Part shown: positions 43,958-51,840 of the stretch, piece by piece | Layout of the letters: the number at the start of each line of letters is the position of its first letter | Position numbering within the stretch: the first letter of the stretch is position 1 | Assembly (NCBI GenBank): GCA_965229605.1 | Contig: OZ245892.1 | Coordinates: 992,001-1,056,000, forward strand | Source: G965229605 sp965229605 | GTDB taxonomy: Bacteria; Pseudomonadota; Alphaproteobacteria; CBDDJK01 | DNA: 64,000 nt | Direction: 5' to 3' | Position numbers and translations under genes: made by a program | The notes under the pieces: model-generated | Database searches by the model: none | What the model saw: the letters and a program-made list of their open reading frames with translations, nothing else | Told to the model about the DNA's origin: nothing

Positions 43958-44308
43958 TCAGCCCAACATGCTTTCGATGATTTGCGGGCCACTTGATAAA
44001 AGCAACGCGCCGATACCAATTCCGGCCGCCCACATCCAGTTGATGCGCTGGGTGACCAAACACACAACCCCAAACATAATCACCGCAATCACTGCAATCC
44101 AGCGACCGATAGCCTTTAATTCTGATGTTCCCGTTTCCAGAAATTCGGTTGCCGGAGCCGCCCAGTTTTCGCTTTGGGCCAAGACCTCTGGAACCAATAA
44201 GCCAGTCGCGCCAAGCGCGATTATAGACGCCAGAGAACAAAATTGACGTAAACCTTTCCGCGTTATGTATGATTGAAGCCGATTGCTGATCGCCATCATT
44301 TTCTTCAT
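43958..44308 (-). CDS. virB2: VirB2-family major pilin
   Basis: A 116-residue prepilin with a long signal (LASIIALGATGLLVPEVLAQ) and a mature part of about 70 residues with two hydrophobic helices (WIAVIAVIMFGVVCLV and WMWAAGIGIGALLLS) joined by a short basic loop (TQRIN), the usual cyclised or linear pilin layout. I start at 44308, where GGAAAAGAG precedes the ATG. An upstream in-frame start at 44401 would overlap the traM-like gene. Confidence 0.9.
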   Translation of the reverse strand: MKKMMAISNRLQSYITRKGLRQFCSLASIIALGATGLLVPEVLAQSENWAAPATEFLETGTSELKAIGRWIAVIAVIMFGVVCLVTQRINWMWAAGIGIGALLLSSGPQIIESMLG

Positions 44309-44319
44309 TCTCTTTTCCT

Positions 44320-44868
44320 TCACTTTAAGAGTTGAAAAAATATGACAGCAATGGTGGCAGCAACAAACAGAAGCCCCCCGTTTATTGCTGTCATTGCCCA
44401 AAGAAATTTACGGTGAGTTTTGAAAGCCCCGGTTATGCTTTCGGCATATTTTACCTGCTCGGTAATTTGAGCCAGATTTTCACGAATTGAACCCCGCAGG
44501 GTTTCTTCCTTCAAGGATTGAAGGATGCGACTGATCTCAGCTGATAGATTTGCACCAGCGTCAGTTAAGCCTTTATCAATCCTCTGTTCAGACGCTTTCA
44601 GTATTTCTGTCAGTTGGGTCTGGAGCCTGTGCTCAAGACGTGTCCCGGCATCATCCAGAAGAGTCCAGACCATCAGGACCGGGTCATTGTCCCCGATTGT
44701 TTTATCGTGCTTTTGCCACAGCAGCTCCTTTGCGGCTTTGAGATCGCTGGACCAGTTTGCCTCTGTCTCATCAGCCGGATCGGCAACCGGCGGCAAAACA
44801 TCATCCGCCCTGTCCGTCCCTATCGGCGGCGGCAGATCATCAAAGGCTTCGTCTTTATCCCGAAGCAT
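44320..44868 (-). CDS. Coiled-coil, tail-anchored protein in the TraM position
   Basis: A 182-residue protein: acidic N-terminus, central helical region (DDAGTRLEHRLQTQLTEILK and following, heptad-rich) and a single hydrophobic helix at the C-terminus (LLFVAATIAVIFFQLL). It follows traL by 2 bp and precedes the pilin gene. In RP4 the operon runs traK-traL-traM, so this is the positional counterpart of TraM, but sequence similarity is not evident to me. Confidence 0.65.
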   Translation of the reverse strand: MLRDKDEAFDDLPPPIGTDRADDVLPPVADPADETEANWSSDLKAAKELLWQKHDKTIGDNDPVLMVWTLLDDAGTRLEHRLQTQLTEILKASEQRIDKGLTDAGANLSAEISRILQSLKEETLRGSIRENLAQITEQVKYAESITGAFKTHRKFLWAMTAINGGLLFVAATIAVIFFQLLK

Positions 44869-44870
44869 CT

Positions 44871-45611
44871 TTATAGCCTCGAGGCATCAAGGATTGTCCA
44901 GTAACGTGACCAGACTTGCCCTAGCCTTACACGGGCCATGATATTTATATCAGTGCATCCCGCTGCTTCCGAAAAAGTTAAACGCATTGACTGCATCGTG
45001 GACAGGTCCATGCCCGTCGTATCAGGTCGTTCGCGAGGCAAGCGGATCAGTGATTCAATACGTTCTTGCTCCACCCATTTCTTATAAAGATTACTGTCTT
45101 CAAAGTCCTGCCCTTCAAATTGGCATGAGCCAAAATGTTCATTCAACCAAACAGCAGCCTTGACCTCTTCAAAAGTGGCAAAAAGCCCTCCAAGCGCATC
45201 CAGCGTATCTTGATAGGCTGCACCACCGCCTTGCAAGATTGTGTGAATTATAAGCTCATGCCCAGCATCTTTAATGAGTTCAAATGCGCCATGCTCTGAA
45301 AGATAATCAACCAGGGGAAGATAAGTTGAAGCCCCTGTGTCAATTATAACAATGTCCTCGGGCCCAGCCTCGAGGACCTTTTGCATCATCAAGTCAAAAT
45401 TTCTAGAATTGATAACTTTGAAAGATTCATCCAGTAGCGGAATTACTTGCGCATTATAGGCTGGATAAGAAGAAAATGTTGGATTGCTGGGATCCGTATC
45501 CAGGCAGATCGGCTTCCGATCAGCGACAAGGTAATACTGGGCAATAAGACCGCAAATCCAGGACTTTCCCACACCTCCTTTGGAGGCCAACATCATGTAA
45601 ACACGCGCCAT
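44871..45611 (-). CDS. traL: TraL-like P-loop protein
   Basis: A 246-residue MinD/ParA-type ATPase. Deviant Walker A SKGGVGKSWICGLIAQYY near residue 10 is followed by CLDTDPSNPTFSSYPAYN, NSRNFDLMM and IVIIDTGASTYLPLVDYL, which correspond block for block to RP4 TraL. TraL is an accessory of conjugative DNA processing and not a partition ATPase, and no ParB partner is adjacent. ATG at 45611 overlaps the traK stop (TGATG) with AAGGAG 8 bp upstream. Confidence 0.85.
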   Translation of the reverse strand: MARVYMMLASKGGVGKSWICGLIAQYYLVADRKPICLDTDPSNPTFSSYPAYNAQVIPLLDESFKVINSRNFDLMMQKVLEAGPEDIVIIDTGASTYLPLVDYLSEHGAFELIKDAGHELIIHTILQGGGAAYQDTLDALGGLFATFEEVKAAVWLNEHFGSCQFEGQDFEDSNLYKKWVEQERIESLIRLPRERPDTTGMDLSTMQSMRLTFSEAAGCTDINIMARVRLGQVWSRYWTILDASRL

Positions 45612-46030
45612 CAATCATCTCCTTTAGGTTTGAGCCGGGATGTGACGGGCGGACCAAGATTACCGGCAAGAACCTGCCGAGCTCTTTCCTTGCGCTCTAA
45701 TGCAGCTTTTGCGTAATCACTGTTAATCCCGACTCGTGCGATAACGGGACCTAATGAATCTTGGGATGATGAGGAGAGGGGAGGGGGTGGCGCTGGGTCA
45801 GCTTGCCCTAGCACTCCATTGCCAAGCGCGGACACACCATTATGTTGATCGGGTAAATTCCGCGTTAAATTTGCGAATTGCTTCACAAAAGTCTTGTATT
45901 GGATTGTAATCTTGGACTTTGAAGTAAAGTCATTAAAAATTGAGGTGAAACTTTCACCTTTTCCTCTTCTTGAAATAATCTCAGGAAGAAGTGCAATTAC
46001 TTCAATTCGGCCTTTTCCCCACGTGGTCAC
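45611..46030 (-). CDS. traK: TraK-like oriT-binding protein
   Basis: A 139-residue basic protein. The first 60 residues (KGRIEVIALLPEIISRRGKG, then ITIQYKTFVKQFANL) match the small DNA-binding fold of RP4 TraK, which wraps oriT. The rest is a low-complexity Pro/Ser linker with a charged C-terminal segment. It starts at GTG (46030) after GGAG. It is the last gene before the right end of the element, so oriT may lie in the 96 bp between here and attR or nearby. Confidence 0.75.
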   Translation of the reverse strand: MTTWGKGRIEVIALLPEIISRRGKGESFTSIFNDFTSKSKITIQYKTFVKQFANLTRNLPDQHNGVSALGNGVLGQADPAPPPPLSSSSQDSLGPVIARVGINSDYAKAALERKERARQVLAGNLGPPVTSRLKPKGDD

Positions 46031-46126
46031 ATTTGTCTCCGACGGTTTTAATTGACACGGAAAATCCGAATCAACTATTATTGGTCAGATTCTTGCAGGG
46101 GGTTTATTCTAATTACTAACAAGCCC

Positions 46127-46140
46127 TTGGGGACGCCATT
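46127..46140 (+). repeat. Right attachment-site copy (attR)
   Basis: TTGGGGACGCCATT, identical to the tRNA-Glu 3' end at 13912-13925. It lies 97 bp beyond the traK start, and metabolic genes resume 41 bp later. A short direct duplication (CATTGCCAAG twice, near 46137 and 46151) follows it. Confidence 0.85.
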
Positions 46141-46181
46141 GCCAAGTGCTCATTGCCAAGCACGCAGTGCTGCAGGCGGGT

Positions 46182-47627
46182 TTAAATTTTCATGCTGTGC
46201 ATAATATTTTTGACGTTGGTATAGTGTAAAAGGCCTTCGCTGCCGCCTTCACGACCATAGCCGCTTGATTTTACACCGCCAAACGGTGTTTCGGGAACAG
46301 AGGCTTCAAGGGTGTTAATAGACAGATTGCCAGCTTCAATCTCGTTGGTCAGTTTATCTACATTGGCTGCCGAATGTGTCAAGGCATAGGCCGCCAGGCC
46401 AAATTCGGTACTATTGGCCTTGTCAATCGCTTCCTGCAGGTTTGAAACAGGGTTTAAAATCGCGATTGGGCCAAAGGGTTCTTCTTGCATGATACGGGCT
46501 TCATCCGGAACCTCGCTCAAGATGGTTGGCGCAAAGAAATAACCTTTGCCTGCTTGCCGTTGCCCGCCCGTCACAAGTTTTGCCCCCCGGGCAATGGCAT
46601 CGTCAGTCAAATTTTGTAAAGCCTCCAGCCGGCCTTTATGCGCAACAGGTCCCATTTGCGTGTCTTCATCCAGGCCATTGCCAATTTTGAGGGTCTTCAC
46701 ATAGGCGCTAAAGCTGTCTTTAAATGGCTGGTATATTTTTTCATCGATATAAAATCGCGTGGGTGAGGTGCAGACTTGCCCGGCATTGCGCATTTTGCGG
46801 ATAGCCCCGGCAACCCCGGCCTCTTGCGGATTGACATCATCACAGACAATCACCGGCGCATGACCGCCAAGCTCCATCAGCACCGGGGTCATATGCTCAA
46901 AAGCCAATAAAGTCAGCTTTTTTCCAACATATGTCGAACCCGTAAAGGCCACAAGGCGAATTGACGGATCAGGGATCAGATGCGTGGATATTTGTTCAGG
47001 AAGACCAAAGACCAGATTTAGAACGCCCGGTGGAAGCCCGGCATCGTGAAAAGCCTGAGCAATATGGACGGCCCCTGCAGGGGTTTCTTCAGCAGGTTTA
47101 AGGATGACGGAACACCCGGCTGCCAAGGCTCCGGCAATTTTCCGCGCCGGTTGACTCATTGGGAAATTCCAGGGAGAAAAGGCGGCAACACAGCCAATGG
47201 GCTGGCGCACAACGGTATAGCGAATCCCGTCAGGGGCGGGGATTGTCCGGCCATATAGTCTTTGGCCTTCTGCTGCATCCCATTCAAAGAATTCACAGCC
47301 GCGAATGACTTCCAGTCGCGATTGCTGAATGGGCTTGCCCAGTTCCATACTGATTGAGCAGGCAATCTGTTCCTGACGTTCACGCATCAGCCGGGCCGCC
47401 GACTGAATAATGCGCGCGCGTTCCATGGGGGATGTGCGTTTCCATATTTTCAAGCCATTTTGAGCTGCATCCAGGGCATCATCAAGGTCTTTTCCTGTTG
47501 CAACAGGAAGCCGGCCAATGACTTCTTCGTTTGAAGGGTCGATGATTGGCTGATGATCGCTTTTATCGCGCCATTTTCCATCAATAAACAGACGAATATC
47601 CGGATATGTCTTTTCCATTTTAACCAT
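46182..47627 (-). CDS. NAD(P)-dependent aldehyde dehydrogenase
   Basis: A 481-residue enzyme of the semialdehyde-dehydrogenase type of the ALDH superfamily. The cofactor region is FSPWNFPMSQPARKIAGAL near residue 152 and FTGSTYVGKK near 229. The general-base Glu is in VLMELGGHAP and the catalytic Cys in NAGQVCTSPTRFYI near 284. Family members oxidise succinate, glutarate or muconate semialdehydes. It is the last gene of a run with a P450, a TRAP transporter and a ring-cleavage cupin, so an aromatic- or nitrogen-compound-derived aldehyde is a reasonable guess. The ATG at 47618 is an alternative start. Confidence 0.9.
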   Translation of the reverse strand: MVKMEKTYPDIRLFIDGKWRDKSDHQPIIDPSNEEVIGRLPVATGKDLDDALDAAQNGLKIWKRTSPMERARIIQSAARLMRERQEQIACSISMELGKPIQQSRLEVIRGCEFFEWDAAEGQRLYGRTIPAPDGIRYTVVRQPIGCVAAFSPWNFPMSQPARKIAGALAAGCSVILKPAEETPAGAVHIAQAFHDAGLPPGVLNLVFGLPEQISTHLIPDPSIRLVAFTGSTYVGKKLTLLAFEHMTPVLMELGGHAPVIVCDDVNPQEAGVAGAIRKMRNAGQVCTSPTRFYIDEKIYQPFKDSFSAYVKTLKIGNGLDEDTQMGPVAHKGRLEALQNLTDDAIARGAKLVTGGQRQAGKGYFFAPTILSEVPDEARIMQEEPFGPIAILNPVSNLQEAIDKANSTEFGLAAYALTHSAANVDKLTNEIEAGNLSINTLEASVPETPFGGVKSSGYGREGGSEGLLHYTNVKNIMHSMKI

Positions 47628-47645
47628 ACCGCTTGTTGCTATGCG

Positions 47646-48836
47646 CTAAAGAGGGAAAATTCGCATCTTCATAGATGCAAAGCCTTTGAGCGTGTTATTT
47701 AAAAATATTTCCGGTGCTTCGGTCTCAAAATAGGCAATCCTGTCCAGCATGGTCTCCAGCACAATCTGCATTTCAAGCCGCGCCAGATGCATCCCGCCGC
47801 ACGCATGAATGCCGTGCCCAAAGGCCAGATGATGGCGGCTGTCACGTTTGATATCAAACGCATCAGCTGTCTTACCCCATTGACGTTCACAGCGGTTGGC
47901 TGACCCGTAAAGCACGATCAGCCGATCTCCGGCCTTGACCCTTGAATCGCCAATCTTTGAATCCTGATTGACATAGCGGGTGAAAGAATTGATCGGAGAA
48001 TTTAAGCGCAAGGTCTCGTTAATCGCGGCTGGAACCAGAGAGCGATCTTCTTTCAGCATTTCCCACTGTTCCCGATGCAAGGAGAGCTGGCGCAACATAT
48101 GACCCAGTCCAAAGATCGTTGTGTCGAGTGCCGGGCCAATATATTCGCGCATCATGCCCGGGCATTGCGCGCGCTCAATCTTTCCCTGATCAGCAGCCTG
48201 GTATATTTTATCAGCCCAGCCGTCTTTCTTTAAATGCGGCGGAACAGCCTTGTGAATACAATATTGATGGAGTTCCTGTATTTTTGGGATAGCCGCTTTC
48301 CCGCGTTCATTCATCGGTCCCATGGCGTCAAATGTGGCTGCTGCCCAAGCCAGCATTTCATTGCGTCCTTCTTCAGGTAAGCCTACAAATTCGCGCACCA
48401 GATTCATGGGAATAAAGCGGGCAATATCTGCAATCGCATCAATGTTTTTTTTCTGGAGGAGAGAGGTAAAATGCTCTTCAACCTTTTCGCGAATGAAACC
48501 CTCCATATCTCTGATGGCACCGGGGCGTAGGGGCACACCGGTTATTTTGCGGATATCGTTATGAAGCGGTGGGTCGCTGGTTAAAGAGTTGGCTTTTCCG
48601 GGTCCGGATGTTGCGGCATTGACCTTTTCGTCCATTGCGACCCCTTTGGAGGTTGTATAGAGCTTCCAGTCTCCAAGCACGGTTTTGACGTCGTCATAGC
48701 GCGAGATCGCCCACATATCATAGCGGTTCATCCAGACGGCAGAGCCCAGAGCGCGCAGTTCTTTCCATAAAGGTTCGGGTTGTCTGATGGATTGGTTATC
48801 AAACAGGTCGATATCTGTGGAGACAGCAGCGTTCAT
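47646..48836 (-). CDS. Cytochrome P450
   Basis: A 396-residue soluble bacterial P450. The haem-ligand loop is FGHGIHACGGMHLAR near residue 342 with the proximal Cys. The ExxR motif is INETLRL near 272, and the I-helix has IGPALDTTIFGLGHM near 230 with the acid-alcohol pair DT. Start follows GGAGAAGAAA. It probably hydroxylates or dealkylates the substrate imported by the TRAP system. No dedicated ferredoxin or ferredoxin reductase is nearby, so redox partners must come from elsewhere. Confidence 0.95.
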   Translation of the reverse strand: MNAAVSTDIDLFDNQSIRQPEPLWKELRALGSAVWMNRYDMWAISRYDDVKTVLGDWKLYTTSKGVAMDEKVNAATSGPGKANSLTSDPPLHNDIRKITGVPLRPGAIRDMEGFIREKVEEHFTSLLQKKNIDAIADIARFIPMNLVREFVGLPEEGRNEMLAWAAATFDAMGPMNERGKAAIPKIQELHQYCIHKAVPPHLKKDGWADKIYQAADQGKIERAQCPGMMREYIGPALDTTIFGLGHMLRQLSLHREQWEMLKEDRSLVPAAINETLRLNSPINSFTRYVNQDSKIGDSRVKAGDRLIVLYGSANRCERQWGKTADAFDIKRDSRHHLAFGHGIHACGGMHLARLEMQIVLETMLDRIAYFETEAPEIFLNNTLKGFASMKMRIFPL

Positions 48837-48866
48837 TTTCTTCTCCTTTGCGCGTTGATACAGAGT

Positions 48867-50129
48867 TTACGAGATCAAGGCCAATGTCAGCCACGAGAAC
48901 TTGCTCAACAGGATAAGGACGATGAGCGTTGACAGTAAAAAGGGCCAGAGCGAGCGAAAGATTGTGATTGGTTTTGTTTCGGACATGGCGGCTGAGACGT
49001 AAAGCCCGACTCCGACGGGCGGTGTCAGCAGTCCGAGGATAAGGTTAATCCCGATGATTACCCCGAACTGATAGGGGCTGATGTCGTAGGAATTAACGGC
49101 GATGGGGAGCAAAATAGGCGTCAGCAGGATCATAGCGGCAATGCCTTCGATTAGCATACCGACGATCAGGAGTGCGGCATTTACGATCAGCAGGAAGGTG
49201 AAGGGGTCCAGCGTAATGGTTGTGATCAGAGCGGCGAGTTTTTGCGGGATGGCTTCGTATATGATGACCCATCCGAAGACATTTGCGGCGGCGATCATAA
49301 AGATGACCAGCGCCGAGTTTTTGGCCGAGCGGATAAAGACCTGAGCCAGCGCGTTGATTTTTAGTTCTTTATAGACGAAGGCACCGAGGATAAAGGCGAT
49401 GATGGAAGCAACGCCTGCGGATTCGGTTGGCGTTGCGATACCGAGCAGGATCGCCCCGGTGATCGAGGCTGGAATCAGCATGGCGGGCAAAGAGACTGCC
49501 AGTGTTTTCAAGGCAAGGTCTGCGGGCATCCATTTACCGATTGGAAAGGGCGAAAAGAAGCCGAGTATTGTGATAACGATGGCGAAGCCTGCGAACATCA
49601 ATAGTCCGGGGATGATTCCGGCAAGAAACATATCGCCGACGGGGATTTGGGCGAGAACGGCAAAAATCACGAAGAGCATGGAAGGCGGGATGACGGGGGC
49701 CAGCAACCCTCCGGCTGCGGTTGTTGCGGCAGCAAAGCCGCGATCGTATCCTTCTTTTGTCATTTCGGGGACCATGGCGCGCGACATGATGGCGATTTGC
49801 GATATGGCTGATCCGACAATGGCGGCCATGAGCATATTGGCCATGATATTGATCCAGGCGAGTCCGCCTTTAAAGCCGCCGACAAAAATTCTGGCGACAT
49901 TGATCAGGCGGCGTGTGATGCCGCCTTCGTTCATGAGTTCTCCGGTCAGCATGAAGAGGGGGATTGCCAGCAGGCCGTAGTTTTCCAGCCCGGAGAACAT
50001 CTGGAGGGCAAAACTGTCAAAGAGGATAAAATTGCCGGTTTCGATGATATAGATCATGGCGACCAGGCACAGCACCATAGAGATAGGCACGGCACCGAAC
50101 AAGAGAATGGCGAAGATTACAGAGGTCAT
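48867..50129 (-). CDS. dctM: TRAP transporter large permease (DctM)
   Basis: A 420-residue membrane protein with about a dozen helices. Landmarks: LAIPLFMLTGELMNEGGI near residue 55, GSAISQIAIMSRAMVPEM near 110, TTAAGGLLAPVIPPSMLFVI near 135 and LLTPPVGVGLYVSAAM near 363. It carries solute with sodium or proton gradients together with DctQ and DctP. The sequence just upstream of its start (50139-50169) is the remnant of a mobile-element end. Confidence 0.93.
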   Translation of the reverse strand: MTSVIFAILLFGAVPISMVLCLVAMIYIIETGNFILFDSFALQMFSGLENYGLLAIPLFMLTGELMNEGGITRRLINVARIFVGGFKGGLAWINIMANMLMAAIVGSAISQIAIMSRAMVPEMTKEGYDRGFAAATTAAGGLLAPVIPPSMLFVIFAVLAQIPVGDMFLAGIIPGLLMFAGFAIVITILGFFSPFPIGKWMPADLALKTLAVSLPAMLIPASITGAILLGIATPTESAGVASIIAFILGAFVYKELKINALAQVFIRSAKNSALVIFMIAAANVFGWVIIYEAIPQKLAALITTITLDPFTFLLIVNAALLIVGMLIEGIAAMILLTPILLPIAVNSYDISPYQFGVIIGINLILGLLTPPVGVGLYVSAAMSETKPITIFRSLWPFLLSTLIVLILLSKFSWLTLALIS

Positions 50130-50138
50130 GGCCAGATT

Positions 50139-50169
50139 TTTTATGGATGAATCTTATGAGTCCTGACCC
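50139..50169. repeat. Solo terminal repeat related to the 52.4-kb MITE
   Basis: The last 27 bases match the right terminal repeat of the element at 52447-52717 with two mismatches (CTTATGAGTCCTGACCC end). TA follows directly. No second end is present to the left, so this looks like a remnant left after deletion. It overlaps the dctQ stop codon. Confidence 0.7.
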
Positions 50170-50756
50170 TAGCCTTGAAGGTTTCCTTCATTGGCGGACC
50201 CCTGCGCGATGGATTGTCTGGCGGTTTTTTCTGTGAAGAGGTTGCAGGTGCTATGCAATAGAACCCCGAATGAAAAAAGCCAGATCACGCTCCAGACCCA
50301 GGCTTTTTTGATGCCAAGGGTTGTTGTTGGTTCGTTATAAATGAAGTTGAAACTGCTGGATTGAAAGGCTTCGATATCAAAGCCTGCTTTCATCAGTTGC
50401 ACGGGCATAAACCAGCGAAAACACAAATAGACCATGGCGAGAGCAAAGACAAAGACAGCGACATCAACCAGCCGTCCCATAAGCCGGGCGGCTTTTTCGG
50501 GCACCATATCCTTGATAAAGGTGATGGCAACCGATTGTGAATAATGCACCGCTGCAGAGGCGCACAGGAACGTCATCCAGACCAGGGCATAGATGGTGAG
50601 TTCATCGACCCAGTAGACAGCCTGATTCATTGACCGTGCCACCACATTCATAAGGACAAGGGCCGTGATAATGGCAACGAGGCTGGCTGAAAGGGCAATC
50701 TCGACCCGTGCCCAGAATCTTGAAAGAAGCCAGAATCTTGAAAGAATATCGGGCAT
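50169..50756 (-). CDS. dctQ: TRAP transporter small permease (DctQ)
   Basis: A 195-residue four-helix membrane protein. VVARSMNQAVYWVDELTIYA near residue 38 and LVWMTFLCASAAVHYSQSVA (about 58-77) are typical DctQ text. The N-terminus has a duplicated LSRFW segment from an 18-bp tandem repeat. Its stop codon falls on the terminal base of a mobile-element remnant plus TA, so the original C-terminus may have been longer. It follows dctP by 32 bp. Confidence 0.88.
   Translation of the reverse strand: MPDILSRFWLLSRFWARVEIALSASLVAIITALVLMNVVARSMNQAVYWVDELTIYALVWMTFLCASAAVHYSQSVAITFIKDMVPEKAARLMGRLVDVAVFVFALAMVYLCFRWFMPVQLMKAGFDIEAFQSSSFNFIYNEPTTTLGIKKAWVWSVIWLFSFGVLLHSTCNLFTEKTARQSIAQGSANEGNLQG
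50713..50748. repeat. 18-bp tandem duplication near the dctQ start
   Basis: Two units, 50713-50730 and 50731-50748, begin CAGAATCTTGAAAGAA and differ only in the last two bases. In frame it repeats LSRFW at the DctQ N-terminus. Confidence 0.85.
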
Positions 50757-50788
50757 TTCAGGTCGGGTCGAGTGCCGAAAGCAGGTGA

Positions 50789-51802
50789 CTAATTTTCTGT
50801 GGCTTTTGCCACGTCACGCATATCGCTGAGGACAGAAGAGCGTTTTGACCAGATATCATCCCATTTTTCAGGCACATCGCCAAAGAAATCAGGCGAGACT
50901 GTGACAAACCGCTTGCCGGTGCCTTTCAGGTCATTGATCCATGTCGGGTCTTTTTCAACGTAGGAATCCACCACCGCATCAAGATGCTTGGTCATAATTG
51001 TGCTGATCATATCTTTATCCACATCAGGGATTGTGGCCCATACCCTTGCCGAGACCAGCCCGAGCATCGGGAACATCATATGGTTTGATTCAATAATGGT
51101 GTCGGCATTTTCATAATATTTCAACACCCAGATCAATTCGCCGTCCATATCAATGGCATCAACCTGACCATTTGCCAGCGCATCATAAACGGCAGGCAAG
51201 GGCATAGGGGTCGGGGCGGTGCCGAGCAGATTGTAAAAATCAAGGATCGGTTCAAACGGTGTAATCCGCAGTTTTTTCCCGGCAAGATCGGCTGCGCTAT
51301 TTACATCGCCCCGGCTGACAATTTGCCGCAGGCCTGCCATGCCATAGCTGATGCCGACCACGCCAGCTTTGGCGGGAAGCGGTTCCAGCATCTGTTTTGC
51401 CAGATCAGAGCGTAAAATGCGGGAGGCATGCGCAATATCTTTTGCCAGAAAAGGCGCATAGAAGGCCCCAAAATCAGGGACACGGTTAGAAACTTCAGCC
51501 ACCGTCAAAAAGGCCATATCAAGGGCTCCTGATTGCAACTGTTGCAGCATTTGTGCTTCGTTGCCAAGCTGGCGTGCCGGGAAAACCTGAACGCTATATT
51601 TGCCATCTGATTTTGTATTCAACTCGGCTCCAAAATTTTCTGCGGCCTTTGTCCAGATATGCGGGGGCGGGGTGATAAGACCCAGCCTGAAATCTTTGGC
51701 CAGGGCAGGGGTGCCGGCCAAAGAAAAAGCGATTCCCATCCCCGCAGCGATCACTGACAGGCCAAACTTCTTGATGATAAGTTTATTGATAATTCTGCGC
51801 AT
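50789..51802 (-). CDS. dctP: TRAP transporter substrate-binding protein (DctP)
   Basis: A 337-residue periplasmic protein with signal LSVIAAGMGIAFSLAGTPALA. The DctP domain shows TPPPHIWTKAAENFGAEL near residue 36, VFPARQLGNEAQMLQQLQSG near 60, and the carboxylate-clamp Arg region GKKLRITPFEPILDFYNLLG near 163. It captures an organic-acid type solute. The start at 51802 follows AAGGAG; the longer frame to 51895 would overlap the cupin gene. First of the dctPQM order on the - strand. Confidence 0.93.
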   Translation of the reverse strand: MRRIINKLIIKKFGLSVIAAGMGIAFSLAGTPALAKDFRLGLITPPPHIWTKAAENFGAELNTKSDGKYSVQVFPARQLGNEAQMLQQLQSGALDMAFLTVAEVSNRVPDFGAFYAPFLAKDIAHASRILRSDLAKQMLEPLPAKAGVVGISYGMAGLRQIVSRGDVNSAADLAGKKLRITPFEPILDFYNLLGTAPTPMPLPAVYDALANGQVDAIDMDGELIWVLKYYENADTIIESNHMMFPMLGLVSARVWATIPDVDKDMISTIMTKHLDAVVDSYVEKDPTWINDLKGTGKRFVTVSPDFFGDVPEKWDDIWSKRSSVLSDMRDVAKATEN

Positions 51803-51840
51803 TATTGTCTCCTTATCGTGATGTTCATATATTTTGTTGA

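Larger units (their letters stand above)
13912..46140. mobile_element. Integrative and conjugative element in tRNA-Glu, about 32.2 kb
   Basis: The segment is bounded by 14-bp direct repeats of the tRNA-Glu 3' end. It contains a full conjugation set: relaxase TraI, TraJ, TraK, TraL, coupling ATPase VirD4 and VirB2-VirB11 except VirB1. It also carries replication genes (initiator-like protein, SSB), a serine recombinase, ArdC antirestriction and a methyltransferase cassette. Genes outside the repeats are metabolic, with no mobile functions apart from the small repeats at 50-52.7 kb. No tyrosine integrase is seen. An integrated conjugative plasmid is an equivalent description. Confidence 0.88.

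Noticed and set aside
44871..45611. ParA partition ATPase
   Set aside because: It matches RP4 TraL block by block and lies between traK-like and traM-like genes. No ParB or parS-like array is adjacent.
46141..46181. Terminator after the aldehyde dehydrogenase gene
   Set aside because: Only a 5-bp inverted pair (AGCAC/GTGCT) without a T-run; too weak to call.
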